Below, piece after piece: positions 24,095-32,088 of a DNA stretch of 33,637 nt. Source of the stretch: Frankia sp. AiPs1 (GTDB lineage: Bacteria; Actinomycetota; Actinomycetes; Frankiales; Frankiaceae); the NCBI RefSeq assembly GCF_023716945.1, contig NZ_JAMQQF010000018.1, positions 1-33,637 on the forward strand. The letters run 5' to 3'. The translations under genes and the position numbers were made by a program. The notes under the pieces were generated by a model that saw only the letters and a program-made list of their open reading frames with translations, was not told the origin of the DNA and did not search any database. The stretch's first letter is position 1. Each line of letters opens with the position of its first letter.

Positions 24095-25429
24095 TCATCG
24101 CCGCGGCCGGCCCAGGGCCCGGTAGGTCCAGCCGGCCGCCCGCCACCGATGAGGATCGAGGGCGCCCCGGCCGTCGATGACGACGGGCCGGGCGACATGC
24201 GGTAGCAGCACCGCCGGATCAAGTGCCCGGAACTCGTGCCACTCGGTGAGCACGAGCACGACCTCGGCGCCGGCCACCGCGCCGACCACCGAGTCGGCGA
24301 AGCACAGGTTCGGGTGACGAACCCGCGCGTTCTCCACCGCGGCCGGATCGTAGACCGACACGTGGGCCCCGGCCCGGCGCAGCGCCTCGGCCACCTCCAG
24401 AGCGGGCGAGTCGCGGATGTCGTCGGAGTTGGGCTTGAACGCGGCCCCGAGCACACCCACCATTCGGTTCGCCGGCGAGTCGTCCAGGGCCTCCCGGGCC
24501 AGTGCCACCGCCCGTGCCCGTGCCCGGACGTTGACAGCGTCGACCTCGCCGAGGAACGTCAGGGCCCGGCCGACTCCCAGCTCGTCGGCGCGGGCCTGGA
24601 ACGCCCGGATGTCCTTGGGTAGGCAGCCACCCCCGAATCCGATGCCGGCCTGGAGGAAGCGGTGCCCGATTCGGGCATCGTGTGCCAGAGCGCTGGCCAG
24701 TTCGACGACATCTCCGCCGGTCGCCTCGCACACCTCGGCCATGGCGTTGATGAACGAGATCTTGGTCGCGAGGAAGGCGTTCGCGGCGACCTTGACGAGC
24801 TCGGCGGTGGTGAGGTCGGTGACGACCACCGGGACACCGTCGCCGATCATCTGGGCGTAGACCGCCCGCAGCCGCCGCTCCGCGGTGCCCTCCGAGGCGA
24901 CGCCGAAGACCAGCCGGTCCGGCCGAAGGGTGTCGTCGACGGCGAAGCCCTCCCGTAGGAACTCGGGGTTCCAGGCGAGCTCCGCGCCGGGCGCGCCCGC
25001 GGCGAGCTTCGCCGCGAGGCGGGTGGCCGTGCCCACGGGCACCGTCGACTTGCCGACCACGAGGTCGTCCGGGCCGAGCCCGGTGGTGATCAGACCGGTC
25101 ACCGCCGCGTCGACATGGCGCAGGTCCGCGGCCCCGCTGTCGGGCCGCTGGGGAGTGCCGACGCAGACAAAGTGCACCTCGGCCCGCTCGACCGCCTCGG
25201 CCAGCGAGCCCGTGAACGTGAGCCGGCCGGCCTCGAGGTTCTTGCGCAGCAGCGCCTCGAGACCCGGCTCGTAGAACGGCACCTCCCCGGCGGACAACCG
25301 CCGGATCCGGCCGGCGTCGATGTCGACGCCGACGACGTCGAAGCCCAGCTCGGCCATGCACACGGCGTGAGTGGCGCCGAGGTAACCCGTACCGATGACG
25401 CTGATCCGCGGATCGGTGGACCTGCTCAC
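24095..25429 (-). CDS. UDP-glucose 6-dehydrogenase
   Basis: The enzyme oxidises UDP-glucose to UDP-glucuronate with two NAD+, supplying uronic acid for surface polysaccharide. The 444-residue product has the N-terminal Rossmann motif GTGYLGATHAVCMAELG (13-29), the central dimer domain with ATKISFINAMAEVCE, the catalytic Cys269 in GFGGGCLPKDIRAF, and a C-terminal UDP-binding domain with LGAAFKPNSDDIRDSPAL. It could also oxidise another UDP-sugar, but the motifs fit UGDH best. It is the third gene of a minus-strand run LCP - adenylation-like - UGDH, 131 bases after the second. A GTG/ATG start at 25429 precedes RISVIGTGYLG by seven residues, as usual. Confidence 0.93.
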   Translation of the reverse strand: MSRSTDPRISVIGTGYLGATHAVCMAELGFDVVGVDIDAGRIRRLSAGEVPFYEPGLEALLRKNLEAGRLTFTGSLAEAVERAEVHFVCVGTPQRPDSGAADLRHVDAAVTGLITTGLGPDDLVVGKSTVPVGTATRLAAKLAAGAPGAELAWNPEFLREGFAVDDTLRPDRLVFGVASEGTAERRLRAVYAQMIGDGVPVVVTDLTTAELVKVAANAFLATKISFINAMAEVCEATGGDVVELASALAHDARIGHRFLQAGIGFGGGCLPKDIRAFQARADELGVGRALTFLGEVDAVNVRARARAVALAREALDDSPANRMVGVLGAAFKPNSDDIRDSPALEVAEALRRAGAHVSVYDPAAVENARVRHPNLCFADSVVGAVAGAEVVLVLTEWHEFRALDPAVLLPHVARPVVIDGRGALDPHRWRAAGWTYRALGRPRR

Positions 25430-25560
25430 GATCGGAACCTCCGCTGCGCAGGGGATCGATGTGGATCCCCTGCGCCCCGTCGCCGCGCACCAGGAGCCAC
25501 CGGCTGGCGAAAGTAGTCACTACCCTCCGGCGTCGGCCGCCACGTCGGCCCGATCGGGCC

Positions 25561-26571
25561 TCACCCGAGGCGGGGGAGGTGCAGCGTCCGCACGCCTGAG
25601 CCCGCGAGCACGAGCGGCTCGGCCGCGCCGACGGCGGCAATCTCAGCGCCCGGCGCACCCGGCGTACCGGCCGCGACGGGCGCGGCGACGACAGCGGTGA
25701 TCCGCTCGGCCTCGATCCGGCGGGTGAGCGCCGCGGGATCGACACGGCGGCAGAGCACGATCGACGCGCCGGCCACCAGCGGGGCGAGCAGCCCGCCGAG
25801 GAGCCCCTCGGCCGTCGTCGGCGGCGCGGTGGACAGGACCCGGTCCGCGGGCCCCAGGGCCCAGGCCGCGGCGATCCGTGAGCCGGCCCGCAGCAACTCG
25901 ACCTGCTCCGGCGCGGGCGGCGGCGGGGCGAACCGGTCGCCGTGCGGGGGAACCTCGGCGGAGTAGTCCAGCACGCCGGGAACGGGCCGCAGCATTCGGC
26001 CGCCCAGCGGGCGCAGGGACAGGGCCACCGTCTCATCGACCACCAGGTCGGCGGTCGCGTCGAGCCGGTCCTCAGCCACGAACAACGCGCTGAGGTGGGT
26101 CGTCGGTGGCAGCGTCGCGCCGGCGGTCACGGCGAGCGCGCTGATCCCGCCGTTCTCGCTGGTACCGCCGTTCTCGCTGGTACCGCCGTTCTCGCTGGTA
26201 CCGCCGGTGTCGGTGAGGACGACCTCCAGCCCCGCCAACCAGCCGGCGAGCGGGATGACCAGGCCCAGCCAGTGCGTCGGCAGGTCGACCCCGATGCGGT
26301 CGCCGGCACCGAGTCCGAGGGTGTCGACGAGCATGTTCGCGGTCTTGGCGATCCAGTTGTCCAGCGTGGTGGCGGAGAACTCCACCCGTTCGCCGGTCGC
26401 GTCGTCGTAGAAGGTCACCAGCGGCCGGCTCGGGTCGGTGGCGAGTCGGTGGGCGAGCAGTCCGGCGATGCCTCGCATGCTCGCGGCGATGTCGCCGTCC
26501 GGCGGGCCGGCGGTGCCCGCCGGTCCCAGCAGTCGGACCGCGGATATCAGCCGCGGTGGCACCCTGGTCAC
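25561..26571 (-). CDS. TIGR03089-type protein: truncated acyl-CoA synthetase-like adenylation domain
   Basis: The 336-residue protein matches the N-terminal part of AMP-forming acyl-CoA synthetases (RPLVTFYDDATGERVEF, NWIAKTANMLVDTLGLGAGDRI), but it lacks the C-terminal lid and the classical P-loop, as in the actinobacterial TIGR03089 family. Catalysis is therefore unlikely or unproven. Between residues about 123 and 142 it contains three GGTSEN repeats coded by an 18-bp array. Its GTG (26571) overlaps the stop TGA of the LCP gene (GTGA), so the two are translationally coupled; the constant pairing suggests a partner role in envelope assembly, an inference. About 30 N-terminal residues precede the conserved domain, so an internal start is possible. 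Confidence 0.75.
   Translation of the reverse strand: MTRVPPRLISAVRLLGPAGTAGPPDGDIAASMRGIAGLLAHRLATDPSRPLVTFYDDATGERVEFSATTLDNWIAKTANMLVDTLGLGAGDRIGVDLPTHWLGLVIPLAGWLAGLEVVLTDTGGTSENGGTSENGGTSENGGISALAVTAGATLPPTTHLSALFVAEDRLDATADLVVDETVALSLRPLGGRMLRPVPGVLDYSAEVPPHGDRFAPPPPAPEQVELLRAGSRIAAAWALGPADRVLSTAPPTTAEGLLGGLLAPLVAGASIVLCRRVDPAALTRRIEAERITAVVAAPVAAGTPGAPGAEIAAVGAAEPLVLAGSGVRTLHLPRLG
26147..26200. repeat. Three perfect 18-bp tandem units
   Basis: CCGCCGTTCTCGCTGGTA is repeated exactly three times (26147, 26165, 26183). On the minus strand it codes the GGTSEN repeats of the adenylation-like protein. Complete identity between copies, including silent positions, points to recent expansion. 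Confidence 0.95.
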
Positions 26572-28394
26572 GGCGTGCAGGAGGTGTCGGCGGGCACCGG
26601 CGTGGCGGCACCGACCGCGCCGGTGCCCCTCGCCGCGGTGCCCGTCATCGTGGCTGGACCTGTCGTGCTGGCTGGACCTGTCGTGCTGGCTGGAACCGTC
26701 GTCGTGGCTGGACCTGTGGTCGTGGCTGCACCTGTGGTCGTGGCTGGACCTGTGGCCGCCGCCAGGCCGGCGAAGGCGGTGCCGAGGACGACGACAAGTC
26801 CGTCCCCCGTCCGGGCGGGGTCCTCGACGGGCAGGCCGCCGGGCAGCTGGGCGGCCAGGGTGCGTGCCGCGGTCTGCTGGCCCGGGGGGTAGTGGATCTC
26901 GGTCGGTTCCTGACCGGTCGTCGTCGCCGTCGTCATCGCTCCAGTGAATCCGAGCGACCGCAGTGCGTCGACCGTGGCGGCGGCGAGCCCTGTCCGCCCC
27001 GACGCGTTGCGGACGGCGGCGACGCTGACATCGGCGGGTCCGACCGTGGTCCCGGCGGGGTCGGGGGGTGTCGCGGCCGGCGGGGCGGTGCCCGCGGGTC
27101 GCAGCGGCGCCAGCACCCGAGCGAGGCCGGCCTGGTCGGCGACCAGCACGGCGCCGTGTGGCGGGATCGTCCCCATCCCGTCGACGGCACCGTCGGTGGG
27201 CAGCGCTACCCGGGTGGGGACCGTGACGAAGTGAACCCCGCCCGCGCTCAGCCCGCTCGCCCGCTTTGCCAGGGTGAGCAGCGCGGTCTGGTCGAGTCCC
27301 TGGTCCACCCGAAGCGCCCCGCCGACGGCGCCGAGCAGCGCGGTGATCTTCGCCGGGTTGGTGAGCACGCCCGCGCCGGTCGCCGTCACCAGGAGCTTGG
27401 CGAGGAACTGCTGCTGGCGCAGGACGCGCAGCCGCTCGTCACCGAGGGCGTAGCGGGTGCGGACGAAGGCAAGCGCCTGCTCGCCGTTCAGCCGGTTCTG
27501 CCCGAGGTGGCCGTTCCAGCCGGACATCGTGTCGTGGAGGTTGCGGGTGCTGCCGTCGGGCAACGGCGTCACGCAGACGGTGACGCCGCCCACGGCTTCC
27601 GTCATCGTGCGGAACCCGGCAAGATTGATCGAGATCGTGTGATCGATCTTCAGGCCGGTGAGCGACTCCAGCGTGGTGACGAGCCCGGGCACGTCGGCGA
27701 GCTGGAGCACCTCGGTCAGCTTCGCGCGGCCGTCTCGGGACACGGCCCGCTCGGGTGGCACTACGGGCACGAGCATGTCGCGGGGGAAGGACAGCAGGGT
27801 CGCGGAGCCGTCCCTGGCGAAGTGAGCGATGATCGTCGTGTCCGACCGCACCCCGTCGACGACGCCATACTCCCCGCCGGTGCCCTCCCGGCTGTCGTCG
27901 CCGAGCAGCAGGATGTTCTGCTCGCCGGCCGCGCCTGCCGGCCGGGCACCGTCGATGTTCCAGTCCACCCGGGTGATGGCACCGTCGAAGTGCCGGTAGG
28001 CGGCCCAGCCCAGCGAGCTCAGCGTCAGGACGAGCGCGGACAGCAGCCCGGTAGCGGTGAGCGACAGCCGACGCAGGAACGAACGGTGCCGACGCGGTCG
28101 ACGGGGATCGAGCTCGGGCGGCAGCGGCAAAGGTCGCTGCCGTGCGGGCCGTCCGCGTGGGCTGCTCGGGCGGTACAGCCCGGCCGGTGGTGCTGGCCGC
28201 GGTGGCACTGGGCGTGGAGGCACAGGGCGTGGAGGCACTGGCCGCGGTGGTGTTGGGCGCGGTGGTACTGGCCGTCGTGGCCTTGGGGGCGCCGCGGGCG
28301 GCTCCGGCGCCGGTGCTCTCTCGCGCCAGTGCCACAGGTCGGGCGGGTTGCGCGGGGTAGGCGGCGGCAACGCCGGACGGGCGTGGGGGCTCAC
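26568..28394 (-). CDS. LCP (LytR-CpsA-Psr) family cell-wall glycopolymer ligase with LytR_C domain
   Basis: LCP proteins transfer lipid-linked glycopolymers to peptidoglycan outside the membrane. The 608-residue product has a Pro-rich cytoplasmic tail with PPRPV repeats (38-67), a basic stretch, a membrane helix (about 112-132) and the LCP domain (about 158-335) with LLLGDDSR (Asp166, Asp167, Arg169), RSDTTIIAHF, LLSFPRDM (Arg205/Asp206) and LNGEQALAFVRTRYALGD. A LytR_C domain follows (VSVAAVRNASGRTGLAAATVDALRSLG), ending in a Thr/Ala/Gly/Pro tail with 18-bp-coded repeats (547-582). The GTG at 28394 has GGAGGG eleven bases upstream. The stop overlaps the next gene's start (GTGA). Confidence 0.9.
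   Translation of the reverse strand: MSPHARPALPPPTPRNPPDLWHWRERAPAPEPPAAPPRPRRPVPPRPTPPRPVPPRPVPPRPVPPRPAPPAGLYRPSSPRGRPARQRPLPLPPELDPRRPRRHRSFLRRLSLTATGLLSALVLTLSSLGWAAYRHFDGAITRVDWNIDGARPAGAAGEQNILLLGDDSREGTGGEYGVVDGVRSDTTIIAHFARDGSATLLSFPRDMLVPVVPPERAVSRDGRAKLTEVLQLADVPGLVTTLESLTGLKIDHTISINLAGFRTMTEAVGGVTVCVTPLPDGSTRNLHDTMSGWNGHLGQNRLNGEQALAFVRTRYALGDERLRVLRQQQFLAKLLVTATGAGVLTNPAKITALLGAVGGALRVDQGLDQTALLTLAKRASGLSAGGVHFVTVPTRVALPTDGAVDGMGTIPPHGAVLVADQAGLARVLAPLRPAGTAPPAATPPDPAGTTVGPADVSVAAVRNASGRTGLAAATVDALRSLGFTGAMTTATTTGQEPTEIHYPPGQQTAARTLAAQLPGGLPVEDPARTGDGLVVVLGTAFAGLAAATGPATTTGAATTTGPATTTVPASTTGPASTTGPATMTGTAARGTGAVGAATPVPADTSCTP
26650..26757. repeat. Six 18-bp units coding the Thr/Pro tail of the LCP protein
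   Basis: Six consecutive 18-base units start at 26650 with the form GTGGCTGGACCTGTSGTS. On the minus strand they code hexapeptides such as GPATTT and GPASTT at residues about 547-582, a Thr-rich extracytoplasmic tail that could be a site of O-glycosylation. Confidence 0.85.
28195..28284. repeat. Six 15-bp units coding PPRPV repeats
   Basis: Six units of 15 bases (28195-28284), of the type GGCCGCGGTGGCACT, encode on the minus strand the pentapeptide PPRPV or PPRPT/PPRPA in the cytoplasmic tail of the LCP protein. Proline-arginine repeats of this kind are disordered and often bind partner proteins or acidic surfaces. Confidence 0.85.
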
Positions 28395-28800
28395 GGGGTC
28401 GCGGACCCTCCTCGGTCAGGCGGTCCTCGTCGTTGATGCCGTCGGAATGCGCACCGCGGCCGTTGTAGGTGATGCGCGAGTGGTGCCGGTGATGTGGGTG
28501 ATGCAGGCGATGCGAGCGACGCGAGTGTTGTGGGTGCTGGCTGTTGTGGCTATGACGTGTGGCGATGGGGGTCTGTGCCGTTTCCATCTGTTAAGACGTC
28601 TGGGGCGCGTGGGACGTTGCCAGGGTGAACACCAGCGGGCCCGTCAGGGGGTGGAGCGCGGGGCCGCACGTATTCCTTGGTCGTACCTGGCCCGGGTCGC
28701 GCGCACGGTGACCAGCGGTTGACCGCCGGGCCGAGGGTCGGCCGGCGATGTCCGGGGCCGTCGGGACCGGTCGGCGGGGTCGTTTACCCTTGCGTCAACC
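28395..28800. promoter_or_regulatory. Divergent control region, LCP gene / GT-C gene
   Basis: This 406-base space separates two divergent envelope genes. On the minus strand an open frame starting at ATG 28587 runs in a different frame from the LCP gene and reads very His-rich (for example HRLHHPHHRHHSR); it has no clear ribosome site. The plus strand there is a degenerate GTG/ATG-rich low-complexity run (about 28480-28560). At 28785-28790 TACCCT is a possible -10 box only ten bases before the GT-C ATG, suggesting a leaderless mRNA for that gene. No other gene is supported. Confidence 0.4.
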
Positions 28801-30837
28801 ATGGATGAGCCGGAGACGACGCCCACCGAGAGCACCGACACCGCCGAGCCGGCCGTCGGCGCGGCCGGCCAGACGCCGTTGGAGATCGGCCCCGTCCCGT
28901 CACAACCTCGCTCGTCACGCCGGTCCCGGCCGCCCGAACACCCGTCCCCGGCGTCCGGGACCGGGAGTGCGGCACCCGAGACCGGGTCCGCGGTGGTGGG
29001 AACGGTGGGCGACGGCAGGCGCCTGCCCCGCCGGGCTCGGCGGGGGCCGCTGCTGCTGGTGCTCATCACCGCGGTGCACCTCGCGATGTTGCTCAGCTAC
29101 GCCTTCGTGTACCCCACCTGGACGGGTTACGACGAGGCCCAGCACGTCGACATGGTCTACGGGCTGCAGCACGGCGCCGGCTGGCCCGCCCCCGGCGAGA
29201 AGATGATCGCCACCGGGGTGGCGGCGACCTCGGACGACTTCGATCGCGGTCGCTACCAGGACATGTTCCAGTCCGGGGGGAAGCGGCGCGGGGCCGCGCC
29301 GTTCGCGGAGATCGACCCGACACCGCGCGACCAGCGGAGGTCCTTCAACGCCCTCGGCGGTCCGAAACCGGTCGACGACGGACGCCTGTCCAACCAGATG
29401 GTGCAGCACCCACCGCTGATCTACGCCGCCGGGGCGGTGGTGTTGCGCGCCCTGCCCGGCTCCGATGACTGGGCCTACGACCAGCAGGTCTTCGTGCTGC
29501 GGCTGCTGAACATCCTGGTCGTCGCGCCGCTGCCGCTGCTGGCCTGGCTCGCCGCCCGCCGCTTCGGTCTCGGCGAGTCCTTGGCGCTCGCCGCGGCCGT
29601 CCTGCCGTTGGCGATCCCCGGGTTCACCCGGGTCGGCGCCACCTTCAACAACGACGGCATCCTCATGCTCACCACCGGTGGGCTCACCGTGGTCCTGGCC
29701 GGGGTACTGCGGGGCGACCTGCGTCGGCGCACCGCGTTGTGGGCCGGGCTGTGGCTTGGGCTTGCGCTGCTGTCCAAGGCGTTCGCACTCACCCTGCCGG
29801 TCATGATCGTCGCCGCCTACCTGGTGGGATGGCGGCGCCGTCGGGCGTCCGACCCGGCGGAGCCCGGCGTGCGCGGGTGGCGTCGGCTGTGGCGCGCCAT
29901 CGTCTCCCTGCCGTGGCTTCCCGCGCTGCTGGCCGTCGGCCTTGGTCTCGCACTCGGTGGCTGGTGGTGGGTCCGCAACTACCTGCTGTACGACGCTGTC
30001 CAGCCAAACGGCTGGGCGACCAATCCACCGCGGCGGGAGCCGCTGCTGCTTCCCGACTCGTTCCTGACCTGGTTCTGGTACTTCTTCCGGACGATGATCT
30101 CGCGGTTCTGGGGCGGTCTCGGGATGTTCGAGCCGCCGCAGCTCTCCCCGATCGCGATCGTGCTCGCCACCGTCGCCGTCGTCGGGCTGAGCGTGCTGGC
30201 GGTCGTCGGCCGCCGCCGAGCCGGGCGGACCGACCGACAGTCGCTCGCGGCCGGGGTGGTGGTCCTGCTGCTTCCGGTCGCGTTCGCGTACCTCGAGGTC
30301 GGTCAGCGCAGTTGGGCGGAGTACCAGCGGTACACCCGCGGGATCGCCGTGCAGGGCCGTTATCTTTACCTCGGTCTGGTCGGGCTGGGGGTCGTGGTCG
30401 CCCTCGGCCTGCGCCGGGCGCTGCCCGGTCGCGAACGGCTGGCCCCGCTGATCCTGCTGGTTGGTGCGCTGCTCATGCAGGGCGCGGCGCTGCTCGCGAT
30501 CTGCTCCTACTACTGGTTGCCGCGCCGGGTCTCGTTCACTCCGGCGCGGACTGTGGATGTGGTGTCGGCGATCGGCCGGTGGGCGCCGTTCCCGATCGCA
30601 GTGACGATCACCGTGTTCGTGCTGGCGGCGTTGCTGTTCGCCGGGACCATCGCCGCCGCCGTGGTGCAGGCCCGCCGGCAGCCGGCCCCAGCCCCCCAGG
30701 TCCCAGCCACCCCGGCGCCGGTCCGGTCAGGTTCCCGTCGTGGCGACGGAGACGCGGGAGTGGTCGCCCAACATGAGCCGGTGCGCCTTGGGCAGGGCGG
30801 CCGAGGGCACGACCTCGACGTCCCGGCCGATCAGTGA
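28801..30837 (+). CDS. Multi-pass membrane glycosyltransferase-like protein (GT-C fold, DUF2142-like)
   Basis: The 678-residue protein has a disordered Pro/Ser/Thr N-terminal 80 residues and then about ten membrane helices. After the first helix (LLLVLITAVHLAMLLSY) comes TWTGYDEAQHVDM, where the Asp-Glu pair in the first extracytoplasmic loop is the expected catalytic acid of GT-C enzymes using polyprenyl-phosphate sugars. Later helices carry GGWWWVRNYLLYD and TWFWYFFRTMISRFWGG, common in DUF2142 proteins. It probably adds sugars to envelope glycans; donor and acceptor are unknown. The ATG at 28801 has no ribosome site but a -10-like TACCCT ten bases upstream, so translation may be leaderless. 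Its last 111 bases overlap the convergent thymidylyltransferase gene. Confidence 0.72.
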   Translation: MDEPETTPTESTDTAEPAVGAAGQTPLEIGPVPSQPRSSRRSRPPEHPSPASGTGSAAPETGSAVVGTVGDGRRLPRRARRGPLLLVLITAVHLAMLLSYAFVYPTWTGYDEAQHVDMVYGLQHGAGWPAPGEKMIATGVAATSDDFDRGRYQDMFQSGGKRRGAAPFAEIDPTPRDQRRSFNALGGPKPVDDGRLSNQMVQHPPLIYAAGAVVLRALPGSDDWAYDQQVFVLRLLNILVVAPLPLLAWLAARRFGLGESLALAAAVLPLAIPGFTRVGATFNNDGILMLTTGGLTVVLAGVLRGDLRRRTALWAGLWLGLALLSKAFALTLPVMIVAAYLVGWRRRRASDPAEPGVRGWRRLWRAIVSLPWLPALLAVGLGLALGGWWWVRNYLLYDAVQPNGWATNPPRREPLLLPDSFLTWFWYFFRTMISRFWGGLGMFEPPQLSPIAIVLATVAVVGLSVLAVVGRRRAGRTDRQSLAAGVVVLLLPVAFAYLEVGQRSWAEYQRYTRGIAVQGRYLYLGLVGLGVVVALGLRRALPGRERLAPLILLVGALLMQGAALLAICSYYWLPRRVSFTPARTVDVVSAIGRWAPFPIAVTITVFVLAALLFAGTIAAAVVQARRQPAPAPQVPATPAPVRSGSRRGDGDAGVVAQHEPVRLGQGGRGHDLDVPADQ

Positions 30838-31803
30838 GTCCTCGATGCGCCCGATCCCGCGGATGGTCGCCCGCTCCAGGACGATCGAGTACTCGATCTC
30901 GGTTCGTTCGATCGTGCAGGAATGGAAGATTGAGGTGAACGGGCCCACGTAGGTGTCGACCAGGGTGGTCCCGCGCCCGATGATGGCCGGCCCGCGCACG
31001 GTGGAGCGGACCAGCGAGGCGCCGTCCTCGATCACGACCCGGCCCACGATCGAGCTGTCGGCGTCCACTGTGCCGTGGATCGCCGGCTCGATCGACTCCA
31101 GCAGGTGACGGTTGGTCTCCAGCATGTCGGCCAGCCGGCCGGTGTCCTTCCAGTAGCCCTCGACCAGGTGCGAGGCGACATCGAAACCGCCGTCGACCAG
31201 CCACTGGATGGCCTCGGTGATCTCCAGCTCACCGCGGGCCGACGGTTTGATCGACCGCACCGCCTCGTGCACGGCGGTACCGAACATGTAGACGCCGACG
31301 AGCGCGAGATTGCTCGGCGGGACCACCGGCTTCTCGACAAGCCGGACGATGCGGCCGTGCGCGCCAAGTTCCGCGACGCCGAAAGCGGAGGGATTGTCCA
31401 CCTTCGTGAGGAGAATCAGCGCCTCCGGGGTGGCTCGCCGGAACTCCGTCACCAGGCTGGCGATGCCGCCGATGATGAGGTTGTCCCCGAGGTACATGAC
31501 GAACGGTTCGTCGGCGAGGAAGTCGCGGGCGATGAGCACCGCGTGCGCGAGCCCGAGGGGCGCGTCCTGATGGATGTAGGTCACGCGGATCCCGAACGCG
31601 GCGCCGTCGCCGACTGCCGCCTCGATCTCGGCGGCCGTTTCACCGACGATGATCCCGACGTCGACGATCCCGGCGTCCCGGATGGCCTCGAGGCCATAGA
31701 AGAGCACCGGTTTGTTCGCAACGGGGACCAACTGCTTGGCGGATGTGTGCGTGATCGGCCGCAGCCGCGTACCCGAGCCACCGGCAAGGACGAGGGCCTT
31801 CAT
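30727..31803 (-). CDS. Glucose-1-phosphate thymidylyltransferase, long form (RmlA/StrD type)
   Basis: This 358-residue nucleotidyltransferase couples glucose-1-phosphate with dTTP to give dTDP-glucose, the precursor of dTDP-rhamnose and other deoxysugars. It has the N-terminal LAGGSGTRLRPITHTSAKQL (6-25), FVMYLGDNLI (the Asp metal site), LVEKPVVPPSNLALVGVYMF and EGYWKDTGRLADMLETN. A C-terminal left-handed beta-helix of hexapeptide repeats (SIVGRVVIEDGASL, AIIGRGTTLVDTYVG) marks the long form used in antibiotic and surface sugar pathways and distinguishes it from standard RmlA. The ATG at 31803 precedes MKALVLAGG; longer readings are false. It is convergent with the GT-C gene with overlapping ends. 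No rmlB/C/D lies in the window. Confidence 0.88.
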   Translation of the reverse strand: MKALVLAGGSGTRLRPITHTSAKQLVPVANKPVLFYGLEAIRDAGIVDVGIIVGETAAEIEAAVGDGAAFGIRVTYIHQDAPLGLAHAVLIARDFLADEPFVMYLGDNLIIGGIASLVTEFRRATPEALILLTKVDNPSAFGVAELGAHGRIVRLVEKPVVPPSNLALVGVYMFGTAVHEAVRSIKPSARGELEITEAIQWLVDGGFDVASHLVEGYWKDTGRLADMLETNRHLLESIEPAIHGTVDADSSIVGRVVIEDGASLVRSTVRGPAIIGRGTTLVDTYVGPFTSIFHSCTIERTEIEYSIVLERATIRGIGRIEDSLIGRDVEVVPSAALPKAHRLMLGDHSRVSVATTGT

Positions 31804-32088
31804 GATCCGAAACCTTATCGCGTCGCTTTTGAACTGACCGAAAGTAACAACAGGTGTGGCGGCTGTTATCGGATTGGACTGATCCCTTTTGCCGGGATGG
31901 CTGGTTGTCTGTCCCCCCAGGTGGCCCGTCTTTCCTACGGCATCGGGTTGGTGACGGGTGCGCGCCACCCGATACGGGTACGTTGAGTAGTCGAAGGGTT
32001 CGCTACGGCCAGCCTGGCCGGGACGCTGACCGGCCGGCCCTGGTGCCCTGCCCGAGAGACATTTCCGGCCGCCTGGGAGGGGGACACG
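31804..32088. promoter_or_regulatory. Divergent control region, thymidylyltransferase / second LCP gene
   Basis: This region is unusually AT-rich for the window, mainly at 31804-31880, as expected for promoters. A perfect 6-5-6 inverted repeat CGGGTG-cgcgc-CACCCG lies at 31955-31971, 118 bases before the LCP start, and is a candidate operator. The LCP gene has a strong GGGAGGGG ribosome site at its end. I cannot define -35/-10 boxes with confidence. Confidence 0.4.

Noticed and set aside
26556-28436. A 626-codon open frame on the plus strand with GRGW-type repeats
   Set aside because: The repeats are the complementary reading of the LCP gene's tandem arrays; the LCP domain is on the minus strand.
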